This document shows positions 9,604-20,319 of a stretch of 64,000 bases of DNA, in pieces. Under the pieces are notes generated by a model, which saw nothing but the letters and a program-made list of their open reading frames with translations, was not told where the DNA came from and did no database searches. Each line of letters begins with the position of its first letter. The first letter of the stretch is position 1. Position numbers and translations under genes: made by a program. Source of the stretch: Acidobacteria bacterium 28-1 (lineage in GTDB: Bacteria > Acidobacteriota > Blastocatellia > Pyrinomonadales > Pyrinomonadaceae); the NCBI GenBank assembly GCA_002050365.1, contig MWYZ01000088.1, forward strand, positions 88,074 to 152,073. Direction: 5' to 3'.

Positions 9604-9696
9604 ATAAGGCTTTTGTGAAATAATCTTCTGTTTTCGATTGTTATAGATTAAAGAATTTAGAAGTTATAAAATTGTTTCCAAAATAATGGAAAAATT

Positions 9697-9936
9697 TTGA
9701 AAAAAAATATGGCAGGTGAACAAAGTAGATATAGTCGTCGCATCATTGCGCTTTTTTGGTTGCTTCTAGTTAGCATTGTTATCGGAACATTGCTTTATTT
9801 TGAACAGATTGCGATTCTTTATGTTTTGGCAACGCTTTCGCTTGTGCTTTTACTTTTGGTCGTTGGCTTTGCCGATTTAGAAAAGGTCGGAAGAGAAAAC
9901 ATCGAAGGATATATCGGGAAGGAAGGAAACTTGTAA
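9697..9936 (+). CDS. Small membrane protein
   Basis: 79 residues (TTG at 9697, or ATG at 9709 giving MAGEQSRYS). There are two hydrophobic helices, RIIALFWLLLVSIVIGTLLY and a Leu/Val-rich one (YVLATLSLVLLLLVVGF), then a short charged tail. It precedes the matrixin protease with almost no gap, so it probably belongs to the same transcript. The function is unknown. Confidence 0.6.
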   Translation: MKKNMAGEQSRYSRRIIALFWLLLVSIVIGTLLYFEQIAILYVLATLSLVLLLLVVGFADLEKVGRENIEGYIGKEGNL

Positions 9937-9941
9937 TTTTG

Positions 9942-11273
9942 ATGTCGAAATCATTTAAATTTTTATCGGCTTGGTTGTGGTTGTTAAGTTTTACCTTTTC
10001 AACGATGGCTTATGCGACGCAATTTGCCGATGAAGGCGAAACTATGCGGCTACACTGGAAAACCAATTTAATTCCGATTGCATTTTCGACTTCTTTAACA
10101 AAACAAAATCCTTATATTAACCGTGCCAGCGATGTTTTAGGCGCAGTTGAGAAAAGTCTTGAAACTTGGGAGAAAGCCGCTAACATAAAATTTCAGGTTT
10201 CTTGGACGGACAAACAAACCATTAGCCCGTCAGGTAAATCCGGCGACGGCGTAAGTTTAATTACAATCGCGCAAACGCCCGAAAATCTTTTATTATTCGG
10301 AAGCGACGCTAAAGAAGTTTCTGCAAGAACACGCATCTTTTTCAATCGAAAAGGTTTTATCACCGAAGCCGATATTGTCTTAAATCCTTACGAGCAATTT
10401 TCTACCGATGGTTCAATCGGAACTTTTGATTTGCAAGCAACTCTGACGCATGAAATCGGACATCTTCTCGGACTCGAACACTCAACGGTAACGGGAGCGA
10501 CAATGCACGATTATCAAGCAAAAAATGGCGTGTATAATTTATCAAGTTTTAGCCCTCGAACATTAGGTGAAGATGATTTAACAGGCATTCGCGCACTTTA
10601 CGGCGCAACCGCCTCGGATGAAGAATGCTGCGGAACGATAATCGGCAATTTAACCCTTGTTAATGGAAAAGCGGCAAAGGATTTTCAAGTTTGGGCGGAG
10701 GATGCGAAAAGTGGGCGAGTGATAGCCGGAGTTACGAGCAATACGAGCGGAAATTTTCGTATCGAAGGTTTACACGGCGGACAATATAAAATTTATACCC
10801 AAGATTCCGGGAAGAATTCGGAAAAATCTTACGCGGTCGAAAACATCGGCGAAATTGAAGTTGCGAAAGGTAAAACTCAAAACATATCCAAGAAATTAAA
10901 AAGCAGCCGAAAAAATTTTGCGGTTCAATTCGTCGGATTTAACGGGCAGATTTCAGATTTAGCCGTGCCGATAAATGGCGGGAAATCTTATCTGATTTAT
11001 GTCGGCGGTCAAAATTTGAATTCTGACAATTTAACAATTGGTTTTAATTCTCCTTATTTGAGCGCGACACCGAAAACTTTAGTCAATCACGATTACGGCG
11101 CGGATATTTCGGTCGTAAGTTTTGAAGTTAAAGTCGCTGGCGAAATTCCTTTTGGTGAATACAGTTTTTTTCTTAAAAATAAAGATGATGAATCGCAATT
11201 TGCAGTTGGAAGTTTGACAGTCGAAGCGGTTGACAACCCTTGGAATAGCCATCAGTTATTAGAAGGCAAATAA
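9942..11273 (+). CDS. Matrixin-like secreted metalloprotease
   Basis: About 443 residues (ATG at 9942, or TTG at 9939). The signal peptide ends near TMAYATQ. The zinc motif HEIGHLLGLEHS (HExxHxxGxxH) lies near residue 172, followed by the Met-turn region (GATMHDYQ), which marks matrixin metallopeptidases. A carboxypeptidase-regulatory-like beta domain follows (DFQVWAEDAKSGRVIAGVTS, near 250), then further beta-sandwich sequence to the C-terminus. It probably acts outside the inner membrane. The first copy of the 104-bp repeat starts 16 bases after the stop. Confidence 0.85.
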   Translation: MSKSFKFLSAWLWLLSFTFSTMAYATQFADEGETMRLHWKTNLIPIAFSTSLTKQNPYINRASDVLGAVEKSLETWEKAANIKFQVSWTDKQTISPSGKSGDGVSLITIAQTPENLLLFGSDAKEVSARTRIFFNRKGFITEADIVLNPYEQFSTDGSIGTFDLQATLTHEIGHLLGLEHSTVTGATMHDYQAKNGVYNLSSFSPRTLGEDDLTGIRALYGATASDEECCGTIIGNLTLVNGKAAKDFQVWAEDAKSGRVIAGVTSNTSGNFRIEGLHGGQYKIYTQDSGKNSEKSYAVENIGEIEVAKGKTQNISKKLKSSRKNFAVQFVGFNGQISDLAVPINGGKSYLIYVGGQNLNSDNLTIGFNSPYLSATPKTLVNHDYGADISVVSFEVKVAGEIPFGEYSFFLKNKDDESQFAVGSLTVEAVDNPWNSHQLLEGK

Positions 11274-11289
11274 GCATAAAATTTTTTTA

Positions 11290-11393
11290 ATCGTTCCTTA
11301 TAGGTTTAATTCCCCGTAGCTCTGCTACGGAAATAAGGAAAAAAGATTTTTCCGATTTAAAACCTCGCGGCTCTGCCGCGCGAAAAATTTATT
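11290..11393. repeat. 104-bp dispersed intergenic repeat, copy 1
   Basis: This stretch is identical over 104 bases to 22076-22179. It contains nested inverted repeats: TTCCTTAT...ATAAGGAA around CCGTAG-CTCTG-CTACGG, and then CGCGG-CTCTG-CCGCG. Both hairpins have the same CTCTG loop. No ORF is present. The layout is that of a REP/MITE-like palindromic element rather than a terminator of one gene. Confidence 0.85.
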
Positions 11394-11400
11394 CCAAAAT

Positions 11401-11428
11401 TTGCAATTTCATTTTCAATGTGCATAAT
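11401..11428 (+). promoter_or_regulatory. Probable sigma70-type promoter of hairpin RNA
   Basis: TTGCAA at 11401-11406 and an extended -10 (TGCATAAT, box CATAAT at 11423-11428) with a 16-base spacer. The expected start site falls at about 11435, exactly where the first hairpin of the structured RNA begins. Confidence 0.4.
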
Positions 11429-11434
11429 CTATAG

Positions 11435-11519
11435 ATGTTCACCTCCCCGGTGAACATTTGGTCACGAGGGGTGAGGACTTGTGACCTAGGAGCGACGGTG
11501 TGGGAGACGTCGCTCTTTT
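11435..11519 (+). ncRNA. Candidate small RNA or leader: two hairpins plus terminator
   Basis: Three consecutive stem-loops are seen. The first is ATGTTCACC with GGTGAACAT around TCCCC (11435-11457). The second is GGTCAC with GTGACC (11460-11486) with a GAGGGGTGAGG loop. The third is GAGCGACG with CGTCGCTC (11490-11515) followed by TTTTA, a Rho-independent terminator. CCCC in loop 1 can pair with GGGG in loop 2. It could be a roughly 85-nt sRNA or an attenuating leader for the permease 270 bases downstream. It does not match the ydaO riboswitch consensus seen before the paralogue. Confidence 0.5.
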
Positions 11520-11786
11520 AATTTTAAAAAGATAAAAACGACCGTAAAGAAACTTTTAAAAAATCATTTTACAATTGACACGCTTTTTCACTTACACATT
11601 TCTTCTGACTTAAAGACTTGACCTATAAAATAATCAGCGTAAAATTTCTCTTGTTGTTTGAATCGTAAAATAAAGTAGGTTGACCTCCTATATTGGTGCG
11701 GGTAGCTATCGAAAATCTATCAAATTTAATATTGACTGCAGATGTTCAAAAGAGTGTTAGCGGTCTTTTTTCATTTATTTGAGATT

Positions 11787-13793
11787 ATGGCGAAAAAAGA
11801 TAATAGCCGTTTTGGAAATTGGCTGTTGAAAGGTGTCAGGGAAATCGAAGGTCCGCACGAAAAAGAAGGGCAGCATCATCAGCATTCTTGGTGGAAAGTA
11901 ATGTGTCTGACGGGCGTTGATTATTTCTCGACGCTCGGTTATCAGCCCGGCATTGCTTTTCTCGCGGCGGGCGCGTTGTCGCCGATAGCGACTTTAGTGC
12001 TTGTTTTACTAACGCTTTTTGGTGCTTTGCCAATGTATAAACGCGTGGCGGAGGAAAGTCCGCACGGCGACGGCTCAATTTCGATGCTCGAACACCTGCT
12101 TTCGCGTTGGAAAGGAAAAATGTTCGTGCTGGCTTTGCTCGGATTCGTCGCTACGAGCTTTATTATTACCATCACGCTTTCGGCGGCAGACGCAACCGCG
12201 CACATCATCGAAAATCCGTTTGTCGAACATCATCTCCAATTTCTCAATCACAGAATTATCGTTACTTTGATTTTAATCGGCTTTTTAGGCGCAGTTTTCT
12301 TAAAAGGATTTAACGAAGCCATTGGCATTGCCGTCGGCATTGTCGTCGTGTATTTGGTTTTGAACATTATCCTTATCGTCACCGGGTTACATCAGGTTTT
12401 TGCAGTGCAGCCTGAAACCCTGACAAATTGGAGCGCAATGCTTTGGACGCACCCCGAAGTCAACGGCAACGTATTTTTAATGATTTTTGCCGCACTTTTG
12501 CTTTTTCCGAGATTGGCGCTTGGTTTGTCGGGTTTTGAAACCGGCGTGGTGGTAATGCCTTTGGTTAAAAGCGACGAGAAAATTTCGGACGAAGAAAAAT
12601 CTTCGATTCATAATTCGAGATTGCCCGATGTCGAGCCGACGAAAGACCAGCAAAGACATCTCGAAGGACGTATCCGCAATGGCAAAAAACTTTTAAGCGG
12701 CGCGGCTTTGATTATGAGTGTAATGCTTATCGGCAGCAGTATTATTACGACGATGCTAATTCCCGCAGAAAAATTCCAAGAAGGGGGCGAAGCCTACGGA
12801 CGCGCCTTGTCATATATTGCCCATACATATCGCGGCAGCGTTTTCGGAACAGTTTACGACATCAGCACAGTTTTAATTTTGTGGTTTGCGGGTGCGTCGG
12901 CAATGGCAGGACTGCTCAACATCGTGCCGCGCTATCTGCCGCGTTACGGGATGGCTCCCGATTGGGCGCGAGCGACTCGACCGCTCGTTCTGGTTTTTAC
13001 GGTAATCGCTTTTCTCGTAACGATTCTTTTTCGGGCGGATGTTACCGCGCAAGGAGGTGCTTACGCAACGGGCGTATTAATGTTGATGACATCGGCAGCG
13101 GTTGCCGTGACGATTTCGGCTTGGCGAAAATCCGAAAAAAAATGGATTGCATTTTTAATCATTACATTAGTTTTTATTTATACGACCATTATTAATATAG
13201 TTGAACAGCCGAGCGGAATAAAAATCGCTTCTTTGTTTATTTTAGGAATCGTAATTACATCGTTTGTCTCAAGAGCGTTGAGAACGACGGAAGTTCGAGT
13301 TGAAGGCATTGAACTCGACGCGCAAACTCAAGAATTTATTGACGAAATGGTGGCAGGCGGCGAGATTCGGATAGTAACGAACAGACGCGAAACCGGAGAT
13401 GTTTCCGAGTACCGTTTTAAGGAACACGAAAAGCGCGTTGACAATCATATTCCTTCGAGCGACCCGATTGTTTTTTACGAAATCGAATTAAGCGATGCTT
13501 CAGATTTTACGGGAAAATTGTTAATTCGCGGAGTTGATGTCGAAGGTTATAAAATTTTGCGGACGGAAGCGCCGGCTGTTCCGAACGCAATCGCCGCTTT
13601 GCTTCTGCATTTGCGCGATAAAACGGGAAAAATCCCGCACGTTTATTTCGGCTGGAGCGAAGGCAATCCGATAGCTTATTTAATTAGATATATTATCTTT
13701 GGCGAAGGCGATACCGCGCCGGTTACGCGGGAAATTTTGCGCCAAGCCGAAGAAGACCCTGAACGCCGTCCGAGCGTTCACGTCGGCGGTTAG
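11787..13793 (+). CDS. KimA-like APC-superfamily permease, paralogue 1
   Basis: About 668 residues from the ATG at 11787 ([20 protein letters not shown]), chosen because the paralogue at 14085 aligns there; an in-frame ATG at 11742 adds 15 residues. It has about 12 hydrophobic helices (e.g. [20 protein letters not shown] near 30-50). The APC-type helix 1 motif is followed by a soluble C-terminal domain of about 170 residues ([40 protein letters not shown]). KimA-type APC transporters import potassium and are controlled by c-di-AMP. Substrate assignment here rests on similarity plus the riboswitch before the sister gene. It carries an acidic insert near 280-305 ([20 protein letters not shown]) that the paralogue lacks. 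Confidence 0.75.
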   Translation: MAKKDNSRFGNWLLKGVREIEGPHEKEGQHHQHSWWKVMCLTGVDYFSTLGYQPGIAFLAAGALSPIATLVLVLLTLFGALPMYKRVAEESPHGDGSISMLEHLLSRWKGKMFVLALLGFVATSFIITITLSAADATAHIIENPFVEHHLQFLNHRIIVTLILIGFLGAVFLKGFNEAIGIAVGIVVVYLVLNIILIVTGLHQVFAVQPETLTNWSAMLWTHPEVNGNVFLMIFAALLLFPRLALGLSGFETGVVVMPLVKSDEKISDEEKSSIHNSRLPDVEPTKDQQRHLEGRIRNGKKLLSGAALIMSVMLIGSSIITTMLIPAEKFQEGGEAYGRALSYIAHTYRGSVFGTVYDISTVLILWFAGASAMAGLLNIVPRYLPRYGMAPDWARATRPLVLVFTVIAFLVTILFRADVTAQGGAYATGVLMLMTSAAVAVTISAWRKSEKKWIAFLIITLVFIYTTIINIVEQPSGIKIASLFILGIVITSFVSRALRTTEVRVEGIELDAQTQEFIDEMVAGGEIRIVTNRRETGDVSEYRFKEHEKRVDNHIPSSDPIVFYEIELSDASDFTGKLLIRGVDVEGYKILRTEAPAVPNAIAALLLHLRDKTGKIPHVYFGWSEGNPIAYLIRYIIFGEGDTAPVTREILRQAEEDPERRPSVHVGG

Positions 13794-13860
13794 GCACAAA
13801 ATGACTAACCATATATTCTTGTTTTTTGCCGTTTGCAAATTCATTTAAGTGAGCGTATAT

Positions 13861-14003
13861 TCCAATCTTTGACAATTATTGTTGCCGAAGTTGCTTGATA
13901 AAAAAGCAACACGGGGGAACCAACTTTTGGGGCAAATTGTTTTTATAAACAAAGAACACTTCCATTGTTCTAGCCCGTCAGCTAACCTCGTAGGCAGATT
14001 GGA
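13861..14003 (+). promoter_or_regulatory. c-di-AMP riboswitch (ydaO/yuaA class)
   Basis: The consensus cores are plain: ACGGGGGAACCAACTTTTGG then GGCAAATT, and further on AGCCCGTCAGCTAACCTCGT then AGGC. The closing helix P1 is perfect: TCCAATCT (13861-13868) pairs with AGATTGGA (13996-14003). This class senses cyclic di-AMP and generally switches off potassium and osmolyte import genes when the ligand is bound. An intrinsic terminator follows directly, as expected for an OFF switch. Confidence 0.92.
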
Positions 14004-14038
14004 AGACAAGCCATTTTAAATCGGTAGATTTATTTTTG

Positions 14039-14075
14039 ACCACAAATGTGATGACTTGCGTTTGTGGTTTTTTAT
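14039..14075 (+). terminator. Intrinsic terminator of the c-di-AMP riboswitch
   Basis: ACCACAAA (14039-14046) pairs with TTTGTGGT (14061-14068), followed by TTTTTATTTT. Lying between the aptamer and the permease ATG, it is the likely expression platform. The upstream in-frame GTG at 14064 falls inside this stem, which argues for the ATG at 14085 as the true start. Confidence 0.8.
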
Positions 14076-14084
14076 TTTAAATTT

Positions 14085-16112
14085 ATGAACAAAACCGAAA
14101 ATGCTTTGGACAATCGCTTTCGACGCTGGCTGTTTCAAGGCGTAAAGGAAATCGAAGGTCCACACGAAAAAGAAGGAGCGCATCACAAACATCCGTGGTG
14201 GAAGGTGATGTGTCTAACGGGCGTTGATTATTTCTCGACGCTCGGTTATCAGCCCGGCATTGCTTTCGTCGCGGCAAATGTTTTATCGCCGATTGCTACT
14301 TTGATTGTTGTTCTCTTGACGCTGTTCGGCGCGTTGCCGATTTACAACCGCGTCGCAGCGGAAAGTCCAAAAGGTGAAGGCTCGATTGCGATGCTCGAAG
14401 CATTATTTTCGCGTTGGAAAAGCAAACTGTTCGTTCTCGTTCTGCTCGGATTCGTAGCGACGGATTTCGTCATAACCATCACGCTTTCGGCAGCTGACGC
14501 GACCGCTCATGTTTTGGAAAATCCTTTTGTTATCACCCATCTGCCTTTCTTAGACCATCCAGTTTTGATTACTTTGGGATTGGTTGCGCTGCTCGGCGCG
14601 GTTTTTATCAAGGGATTTAAGGAAGCAATCGGCATTGCAGTTTTTCTGGTGGCGATTTATCTGGCTTTGAATTTAGTTATCGTTGGTTTTGGAATCTATG
14701 AAATTTTCAACCATCCCGAACTTTTAGCAAATTGGAAAACTGCGCTTTTTACTCATAAAACGGCGAGCGGCGGGCTGGAAGCCAGAAGCCTTTTGATGGT
14801 AGTCGGACTATCGTTGATTGTATTTCCAAAACTCGCGCTCGGTCTTTCCGGCTTTGAAACTGGCGTAGCGGTGATGCCGCTTGTGAAAGGTCCCGGACGT
14901 ATCGCCAACACTAAAAAACTTTTAATGTCGGCGGCGTTGATTATGAGTTTTATGCTCATTTCAAGCAGCTTTATTACGAGTCTGCTGATTAGCGAAAAAG
15001 AATTTTGTCCTCAAGTAGATTGTGGAAATACAGAAAAGGCAAACGAAATACCGGAGTTCTGCGCTTGCACGCAAGATGAAATCGCGGGCGGCGTTATCAA
15101 AGAAAAAGGGAAGGCAAACGGACGCGCTTTGGCTTTTATCGCTCACGAAAAGCACGGAGAAATTTTCGGAACATTCTACGACATCAGCACGATTTTAATT
15201 TTGTGGTTCGCAGGCGCGTCGGCAATGGCGGGACTTTTGAATATCGTGCCGCGCTATCTGCCGCGCTACGGAATGGCTCCCGAATGGGCGAGAGCGACCA
15301 GACCGCTTGTTTTCGTTTTTATGGTCATCTGCTTCGCCGTAACGATTATTTTCAAAGCCGACGTTGACGCGCAAGGCGGCGCATATGCGACGGGCGTTTT
15401 ATTTTTGATGTCGTCCGCCGCGATTGCCGTTACGATTTCGGCTTTTCGGCGGAAAAACAAATGGGCTTACGGATTTTCGCTAATCTCTTTGGTTTTCGCT
15501 TATACGACCGTTGCCAATATCATCGAGCGACCCGACGGAATTAAAATCGCTTCGCTTTTCATTTTCGGAATTATTGCCGCGTCATTCATCTCACGGGCAA
15601 TGAGAACAACCGAAGTGCGGATTGATAAAATCGAGTTTGACGATAAAGCAAAAGAATACATCAACGAATTGGCAAATGGCGAGATTCGCATCGTTGCGAA
15701 TCGACTCGAGGTCGGCGATGTTGAAGAATATCGTTTCAAGGAACACGAAAAGAGAGTTGACAATCACATCCCGTCAAGCGACCCGATTCTTTTTTATGAA
15801 ATAACTTTAGGCGACGCTTCCGAGTTCAAAGGCAAATTGAAAATTCAGGGCGTTGATGTCGAAGGTTATAAAATTCTGCGAACGTCCGCGCCCGCCGTGC
15901 CAAACGCGATTGCCGCGCTGCTTCTGCATTTGCGCGACAAATCGGGAAAAATCCCGCACGTTTATTTCGGCTGGAGCGAAGGCAATCCGATAGCTTATTT
16001 AATTAGATATATTCTTTTCGGCGAAGGCGATACCGCGCCGGTAACCCGCGAAATTCTGCGGCAAGCTGAACCAAATCCGGAACTTCGTCCGAACGTTCAC
16101 GTCGGCGGATAA
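14085..16112 (+). CDS. KimA-like APC-superfamily permease, paralogue 2, c-di-AMP controlled
   Basis: 675 residues from the ATG at 14085. It is closely related along its whole length to the upstream permease (shared [53 protein letters not shown]). It has about 12 membrane helices and a soluble C-terminal domain. A Cys-bearing loop near 310-330 ([20 protein letters not shown]) is unique to this copy. The c-di-AMP riboswitch and terminator in front tie it to potassium homeostasis, as for Bacillus KimA (YdaO). A general amino acid permease is the alternative. Confidence 0.82.
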   Translation: MNKTENALDNRFRRWLFQGVKEIEGPHEKEGAHHKHPWWKVMCLTGVDYFSTLGYQPGIAFVAANVLSPIATLIVVLLTLFGALPIYNRVAAESPKGEGSIAMLEALFSRWKSKLFVLVLLGFVATDFVITITLSAADATAHVLENPFVITHLPFLDHPVLITLGLVALLGAVFIKGFKEAIGIAVFLVAIYLALNLVIVGFGIYEIFNHPELLANWKTALFTHKTASGGLEARSLLMVVGLSLIVFPKLALGLSGFETGVAVMPLVKGPGRIANTKKLLMSAALIMSFMLISSSFITSLLISEKEFCPQVDCGNTEKANEIPEFCACTQDEIAGGVIKEKGKANGRALAFIAHEKHGEIFGTFYDISTILILWFAGASAMAGLLNIVPRYLPRYGMAPEWARATRPLVFVFMVICFAVTIIFKADVDAQGGAYATGVLFLMSSAAIAVTISAFRRKNKWAYGFSLISLVFAYTTVANIIERPDGIKIASLFIFGIIAASFISRAMRTTEVRIDKIEFDDKAKEYINELANGEIRIVANRLEVGDVEEYRFKEHEKRVDNHIPSSDPILFYEITLGDASEFKGKLKIQGVDVEGYKILRTSAPAVPNAIAALLLHLRDKSGKIPHVYFGWSEGNPIAYLIRYILFGEGDTAPVTREILRQAEPNPELRPNVHVGG

Positions 16113-16192
16113 ATTTACCGAAAGTTGGAAAACTGAAAACGATAAACTAATATCGAACTTTTAACAACTTGAATTACCGGTTTTAAGAATTT

Positions 16193-16579
16193 TTATCTAA
16201 CGTTTTCCATCAAAGTCGGATTCATTTCCAAATAACACGAACGGCAATAGACGGGACGACCTTGTGATGGGTAAAAAGGAACTGTTGTATAGCCGTTGCA
16301 TTTGGCACAATGAACGGCGACTTCTATTTTTTGTTTGATGCCGGTGTCGTTAGCGGTGAGAATTGCGTTGAGCCGCTCATTTTTGGCGTGTTTGCATTCC
16401 TTACAGCGTTTCGGCGGATTCTGTAAGCCTTTATCACGAAAGAAGATTTGTTCACCAACCGTCCAAACAAAATCTTTTCCACAATCTATACACGCAATAT
16501 TTGTGTCTTCAAAGTCTGGCTCGTCAGCGAAGGTTTTTTGATTAAACTCTTTAAGATTGTCAGATACAATCTTTTCCAT
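16193..16579 (-). CDS. Zinc-ribbon domain protein with two CxxC pairs
   Basis: 128 residues. The central zinc-ribbon signature is CIDCGKDFVWTVGEQIFFRD with the second pair CKECKHAKNERL (near 50-75), the probable-zinc-ribbon type often annotated zinc-ribbon domain protein. A second C-terminal finger is CAKCNGYTTVPFYPSQ...YCRSCYLE (near 93-120), like the CxxC-x-CxxC finger found next to it in many bacteria. It is likely a nucleic-acid or protein-binding adaptor; the exact role is unknown. It is monocistronic between the permease and purD. Confidence 0.8.
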   Translation of the reverse strand: MEKIVSDNLKEFNQKTFADEPDFEDTNIACIDCGKDFVWTVGEQIFFRDKGLQNPPKRCKECKHAKNERLNAILTANDTGIKQKIEVAVHCAKCNGYTTVPFYPSQGRPVYCRSCYLEMNPTLMENVR

Positions 16580-16819
16580 TAATTACAACGCTTCCTTTAA
16601 TTTTAAAAAGATTTTATTTAACATTGAACGATTAAATTACTGATTCAATATTAAAAACGACTCAGTTATAAGAAATAAATAGTAAATTTTAAGAATTCGG
16701 AGCCGTTAATCAAAGAGATAAAAATTGATTATATTTGTATTTGAAATTATAACTAACGAGTAGGCGTGTCAAGTTTAACTTGGAAAAAGGGAACTAAACC
16801 ACCCATTAATGTAAAAATT

Positions 16820-18085
16820 ATGAAAATTTTGGTCATCGGTTCAGGCGGACGCGAACACGCGCTTTGCTGGGCGTTTAACAAAAGCGAAAAAACTTCAAAA
16901 ATTTTTTGCGCCGACGGCAACGCGGGAATTTCCGAGATTGCGGAATGCGTTTCAATCAGTCCCGACGACATTCACGCTTTAACAGCTTTTGCCGAAGAGA
17001 ATTCGATTGATTTAACCTTTGCCGGCGGGGAAACGTCTCTGGCTTTAGGAGTGGTTGACGAATTTAAAAAAAGAAACTTAAAAATTATCGGCGCAAGTCG
17101 CCGCGCCGCGCTGCTCGAAGCCAGTAAATCATTTGCCAAAGACTTTATGACGCGGCACAACGTTCCGACCGCCAAATATCAAACTGCACATTCGACCCAA
17201 GAAGCCGTCGAAATTTTAAGAAGCGGAAAATTCGGCGACACAGATTCGTCGGTTGTCATCAAAGCCGACGGGCTTGCGGCAGGCAAAGGCGTAATCGTGG
17301 CTAAAGACAGAGCAGAAGCTGAGCGAGCGGTAAATGATTTGGAAAATCTGGTTGGAAGCAAAGCCGTCGAAAAAATCGTTTTGGAAGAATGTCTAATCGG
17401 GAGGGAAGTTTCTCTTTTGATGTTTGCCGACGGCGAAAATTTCGCGTTGATGCCGCCCGTGCGCGACCATAAACGAATTTTTGAACGCGACGAAGGCGCA
17501 AATACCGGCGGAATGGGAACAATCACCGGCGCAAATCTATTGACCGAAAATGAAACTGCGAAAATCGTTAATGAAGTTATCAAACCGACTTTAAAAGGTT
17601 GTCAAACGGAAGGTTTTCCTTTTCGCGGAATTTTATTTTTAGGCTTAATGATGACGACGGGCGGCGCAAAAGTTTTAGAATACAATGTTCGTTTCGGCGA
17701 CCCGGAAACGCAGGCAATTTTAGTGCGTTTGAAAACGGATTTAATCGAAATTTGCGAAGCTGTGCTTTTCGGGTCGCTAAGTAAAGTCAAAATCGAATGG
17801 GAAGCGGGAAGTTCGGCTTGTGTCGTTCTAGCTTCAAAAGGTTATCCGCAAAAAGCCGAGACGGGAGACATAATTAAGGGCTTGGATAAAAATTTTGAAG
17901 ATGTAAATATCTTTCACGCGGGAACAAAAAAAGACGCGGGCGGAAATTCTATCACGAGCGGCGGCAGAGTTTTGGGCGTTACGGCGAAAGGAGATGATTT
18001 AGACGAAGCACTTGAAAAAGCCTATCGCGCGGTCGGCGAAATTTCTTGGAGCGGAATGCAATATCGTCGGGATATTGGAAAATAG
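16820..18085 (+). CDS. purD: Phosphoribosylamine--glycine ligase
   Basis: 421 residues starting MKILVIGSGGREHALCWAF. An in-frame ATG at 16766 would add 18 residues, but family members begin at this motif. PurD joins 5-phosphoribosylamine and glycine with ATP, the second step of de novo purine synthesis. The ATP-grasp elements are visible (VVIKADGLAAGKGVIVA near 148-165, EECLIGREVSLLMFADG, VRDHKRIFERDEGANTGGMG, VLEYNVRFGDPETQ). Length and motifs are complete. The stop lies 4 bases from the end of convergent aroC. Confidence 0.96.
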   Translation: MKILVIGSGGREHALCWAFNKSEKTSKIFCADGNAGISEIAECVSISPDDIHALTAFAEENSIDLTFAGGETSLALGVVDEFKKRNLKIIGASRRAALLEASKSFAKDFMTRHNVPTAKYQTAHSTQEAVEILRSGKFGDTDSSVVIKADGLAAGKGVIVAKDRAEAERAVNDLENLVGSKAVEKIVLEECLIGREVSLLMFADGENFALMPPVRDHKRIFERDEGANTGGMGTITGANLLTENETAKIVNEVIKPTLKGCQTEGFPFRGILFLGLMMTTGGAKVLEYNVRFGDPETQAILVRLKTDLIEICEAVLFGSLSKVKIEWEAGSSACVVLASKGYPQKAETGDIIKGLDKNFEDVNIFHAGTKKDAGGNSITSGGRVLGVTAKGDDLDEALEKAYRAVGEISWSGMQYRRDIGK

Positions 18086-18088
18086 CTC

Positions 18089-19255
18089 TTAATAAATTTG
18101 CAGGGAATTTGAATAATTTTCAAAATTAATTTTCATTTCCGCCAAATTGTCGCCGCCGAATTTCTCGCGCATCGAGTTCGCCAACACAATTGCCAACATC
18201 GCTTCGCCAATAACGCCCGCCGCCGGAACAGCCGTAACGTCCGAGCGTTCAAAAGCCGCTAAATCTTCCTGCTTGGTATCAATATCAACCGAACGAAGCG
18301 GTTTTTTCAGGGTTGAAATCGGTTTCAAATATCCGCGAACGCGAAGTTCTTCGCCGTTGGTAATTCCGCCTTCTAGTCCGCCCGCGCGGTTTGATGTTCG
18401 TTTAAAATTGTTGTTTTCAAATATAATTTCATCGTGAACTTTGGAGCCAAATAGAGAAGCGTTTTGAACCGCATTTCCAATTTCGACGGCTTTGACGGCT
18501 TGAATTGACATAAATGCTTGGGCGATTCGTCCGTCTAATTTTTCATTCCAAGACGTATGTGAACCGAGTCCGACGACGACGTTTTTAGCCACGACTTCAA
18601 AAATACCGCCGAGCGTATCGCCGTCTTCTTTTGCTTTATCAATTAACCCGGACATTTGTTCTTCGATTTCTTTATCAGCGCATCGAAGCGGTGAATTTTC
18701 ATCAATCCGGCTGATTTCTTCAAATGTTTTTTCAAGCGGATTTTTGGGAACACTGCCGAGTTTGACGACATGGCTTTTTATCACAACACTGAAGTTTTCA
18801 AGCAGTTGTTTAGCAATTGCGCCGCAAGCGACACGCGCCGCCGTCTCCCTTGCCGAAGCGCGTTCTAAAACGTCGCGCAAATCTCTCGCGCCGAATTTTT
18901 GTCCGCCCGCGAGGTCGGCGTGTCCGGGACGCGGACGTTTGACGAGCCGCGGATTCTTCGGCTGCATTTCTAGTTTTTCGCTCGACATTACTTCCTGCCA
19001 ATGAACAAAATCACGGTTTTCGATGATTAAAGCGACGGGCGAGCCGAGCGTTTTGCCGTGGCGAATGCCCGACAAAATTTGAACCGCGTCTTTTTCAATT
19101 TTCTGCCGTCCGCCGCGTCCGTAGCCTTGTTGCCTGCGCCACAATTCAAAATTGATTTTTTCGACATCAATTTCCAAACCCGCAGGCAAACCTTCGACGA
19201 GAGCGACGAGGGCTTTGCCATGCGATTCGCCGGCGGTCGTGAATTTGAAAAACAT
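18089..19255 (-). CDS. aroC: Chorismate synthase
   Basis: 388 residues. It converts 5-enolpyruvylshikimate-3-phosphate to chorismate, the last step of the shikimate pathway, using reduced FMN. Signature segments: [20 protein letters not shown] at the N-terminus, [17 protein letters not shown] (48-64), [22 protein letters not shown] (about 118-139) with [18 protein letters not shown], and near the C-terminus [14 protein letters not shown] and [19 protein letters not shown]. The length is normal. The DMT transporter gene stops 6 bases before its start, so the two form an operon. Confidence 0.96.
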   Translation of the reverse strand: MFFKFTTAGESHGKALVALVEGLPAGLEIDVEKINFELWRRQQGYGRGGRQKIEKDAVQILSGIRHGKTLGSPVALIIENRDFVHWQEVMSSEKLEMQPKNPRLVKRPRPGHADLAGGQKFGARDLRDVLERASARETAARVACGAIAKQLLENFSVVIKSHVVKLGSVPKNPLEKTFEEISRIDENSPLRCADKEIEEQMSGLIDKAKEDGDTLGGIFEVVAKNVVVGLGSHTSWNEKLDGRIAQAFMSIQAVKAVEIGNAVQNASLFGSKVHDEIIFENNNFKRTSNRAGGLEGGITNGEELRVRGYLKPISTLKKPLRSVDIDTKQEDLAAFERSDVTAVPAAGVIGEAMLAIVLANSMREKFGGDNLAEMKINFENYSNSLQIY

Positions 19256-19260
19256 ATTTA

Positions 19261-20214
19261 TCAGCGGTCAGCGGTTAGTAGTCGGTAGTCACTTGTTTCG
19301 TCCGTTTCAAATTTAAGTTTATCTGTGTCTGCCTGTGCTTTCAAATTTCCTTTTCTCCTGAATACAATTACTCCGATACTTGCCAAAATCAAAAAACCTC
19401 CGAAAAATGTTTGCGGCGGAAGTCGTTCGCCTAAGAAAATTCCGCCGATGACGACGGCAATTAAAGGGGTTACGAGAGAAATCATCATCGCTTTGGTTGA
19501 TTCGATTTTACTCAAAAGCCAGTAATATAGCCAAAAGGCCGCAATCGTTCCGAAAAGCGTCAGATAAAGAACCGAAAAAACCGCCCGCCAAGTCCAATTT
19601 AGGTTTAGCGGATTGCCTTCGACTGATAACGCATAAATAATTATCGGCAAAATTCCGCAAAGCATTTGCCCGAAAACGAGTGTTGCGGGATGAAGATTTC
19701 CGCCGTAGGCTTTAACTAAAATCGAACCGTGTGCCGCCGCGTAAGCACCCACAACAATCGCCGCACAGCCTGCAAAAGTCATTAGACTATTAATTTGTAA
19801 TTGTTCGATAAAAATTACTGCTACACCGCAAATGCCGAGCAGAATGGCGACGATTTTTAACCAAGTTATTCTTTCATTCGGAAGATGAATCCAAGCTAAG
19901 ACAAGACCGAAAACCGTAATCATCGCTTGCAGAACCGCCGCCAGTCCCGAAGAAATATACTGCTCGCTCCAAAAAACAAGACTATAGTTGACGGAAAATT
20001 GCAAAATTCCGGTCAAAGCCAGCAGTTTCCAATCGCGCATTGTTGCGGGTAGTGGAATCTTTTGAAAAACTATTATAAAAGCTAAAATTATAAGAGCAAG
20101 AACGAATCGGGCGGCGGCGAAAGTAATCGGGGGCAAATCCTCAAGTCCGATTTTTATAAAAACCCAAGTCGTTCCCCAAATTAAGCAAAGAATAAGCCAG
20201 ATGATTATCTTCAT
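19261..20214 (-). CDS. EamA-family drug/metabolite exporter
   Basis: 317 residues with ten hydrophobic helices and two EamA repeats. The first begins [20 protein letters not shown] and the second is around [20 protein letters not shown], with the conserved end-of-repeat motif [20 protein letters not shown]. It is an inner-membrane exporter of small metabolites such as amino acids; the specific substrate is unknown. It lies directly upstream of aroC on the same strand. The tail after RRKG is polar and poorly conserved. Confidence 0.88.
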   Translation of the reverse strand: MKIIIWLILCLIWGTTWVFIKIGLEDLPPITFAAARFVLALIILAFIIVFQKIPLPATMRDWKLLALTGILQFSVNYSLVFWSEQYISSGLAAVLQAMITVFGLVLAWIHLPNERITWLKIVAILLGICGVAVIFIEQLQINSLMTFAGCAAIVVGAYAAAHGSILVKAYGGNLHPATLVFGQMLCGILPIIIYALSVEGNPLNLNWTWRAVFSVLYLTLFGTIAAFWLYYWLLSKIESTKAMMISLVTPLIAVVIGGIFLGERLPPQTFFGGFLILASIGVIVFRRKGNLKAQADTDKLKFETDETSDYRLLTADR

Positions 20215-20319
20215 TTATCAACATCACAAAATTTTGTCAGAAAATTAACCGCAGATGAACACAGATTAACACAGATAATTTTAATTCTCTTATTCGTATT
20301 AATTTACGTTTATCTGTGA

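Noticed and set aside
11560..11741. Second c-di-AMP riboswitch before the first permease
   Set aside because: No GGGGAACC or GTCAGCTAACCTCGTAGGC cores and no P1-type pairing could be found there.
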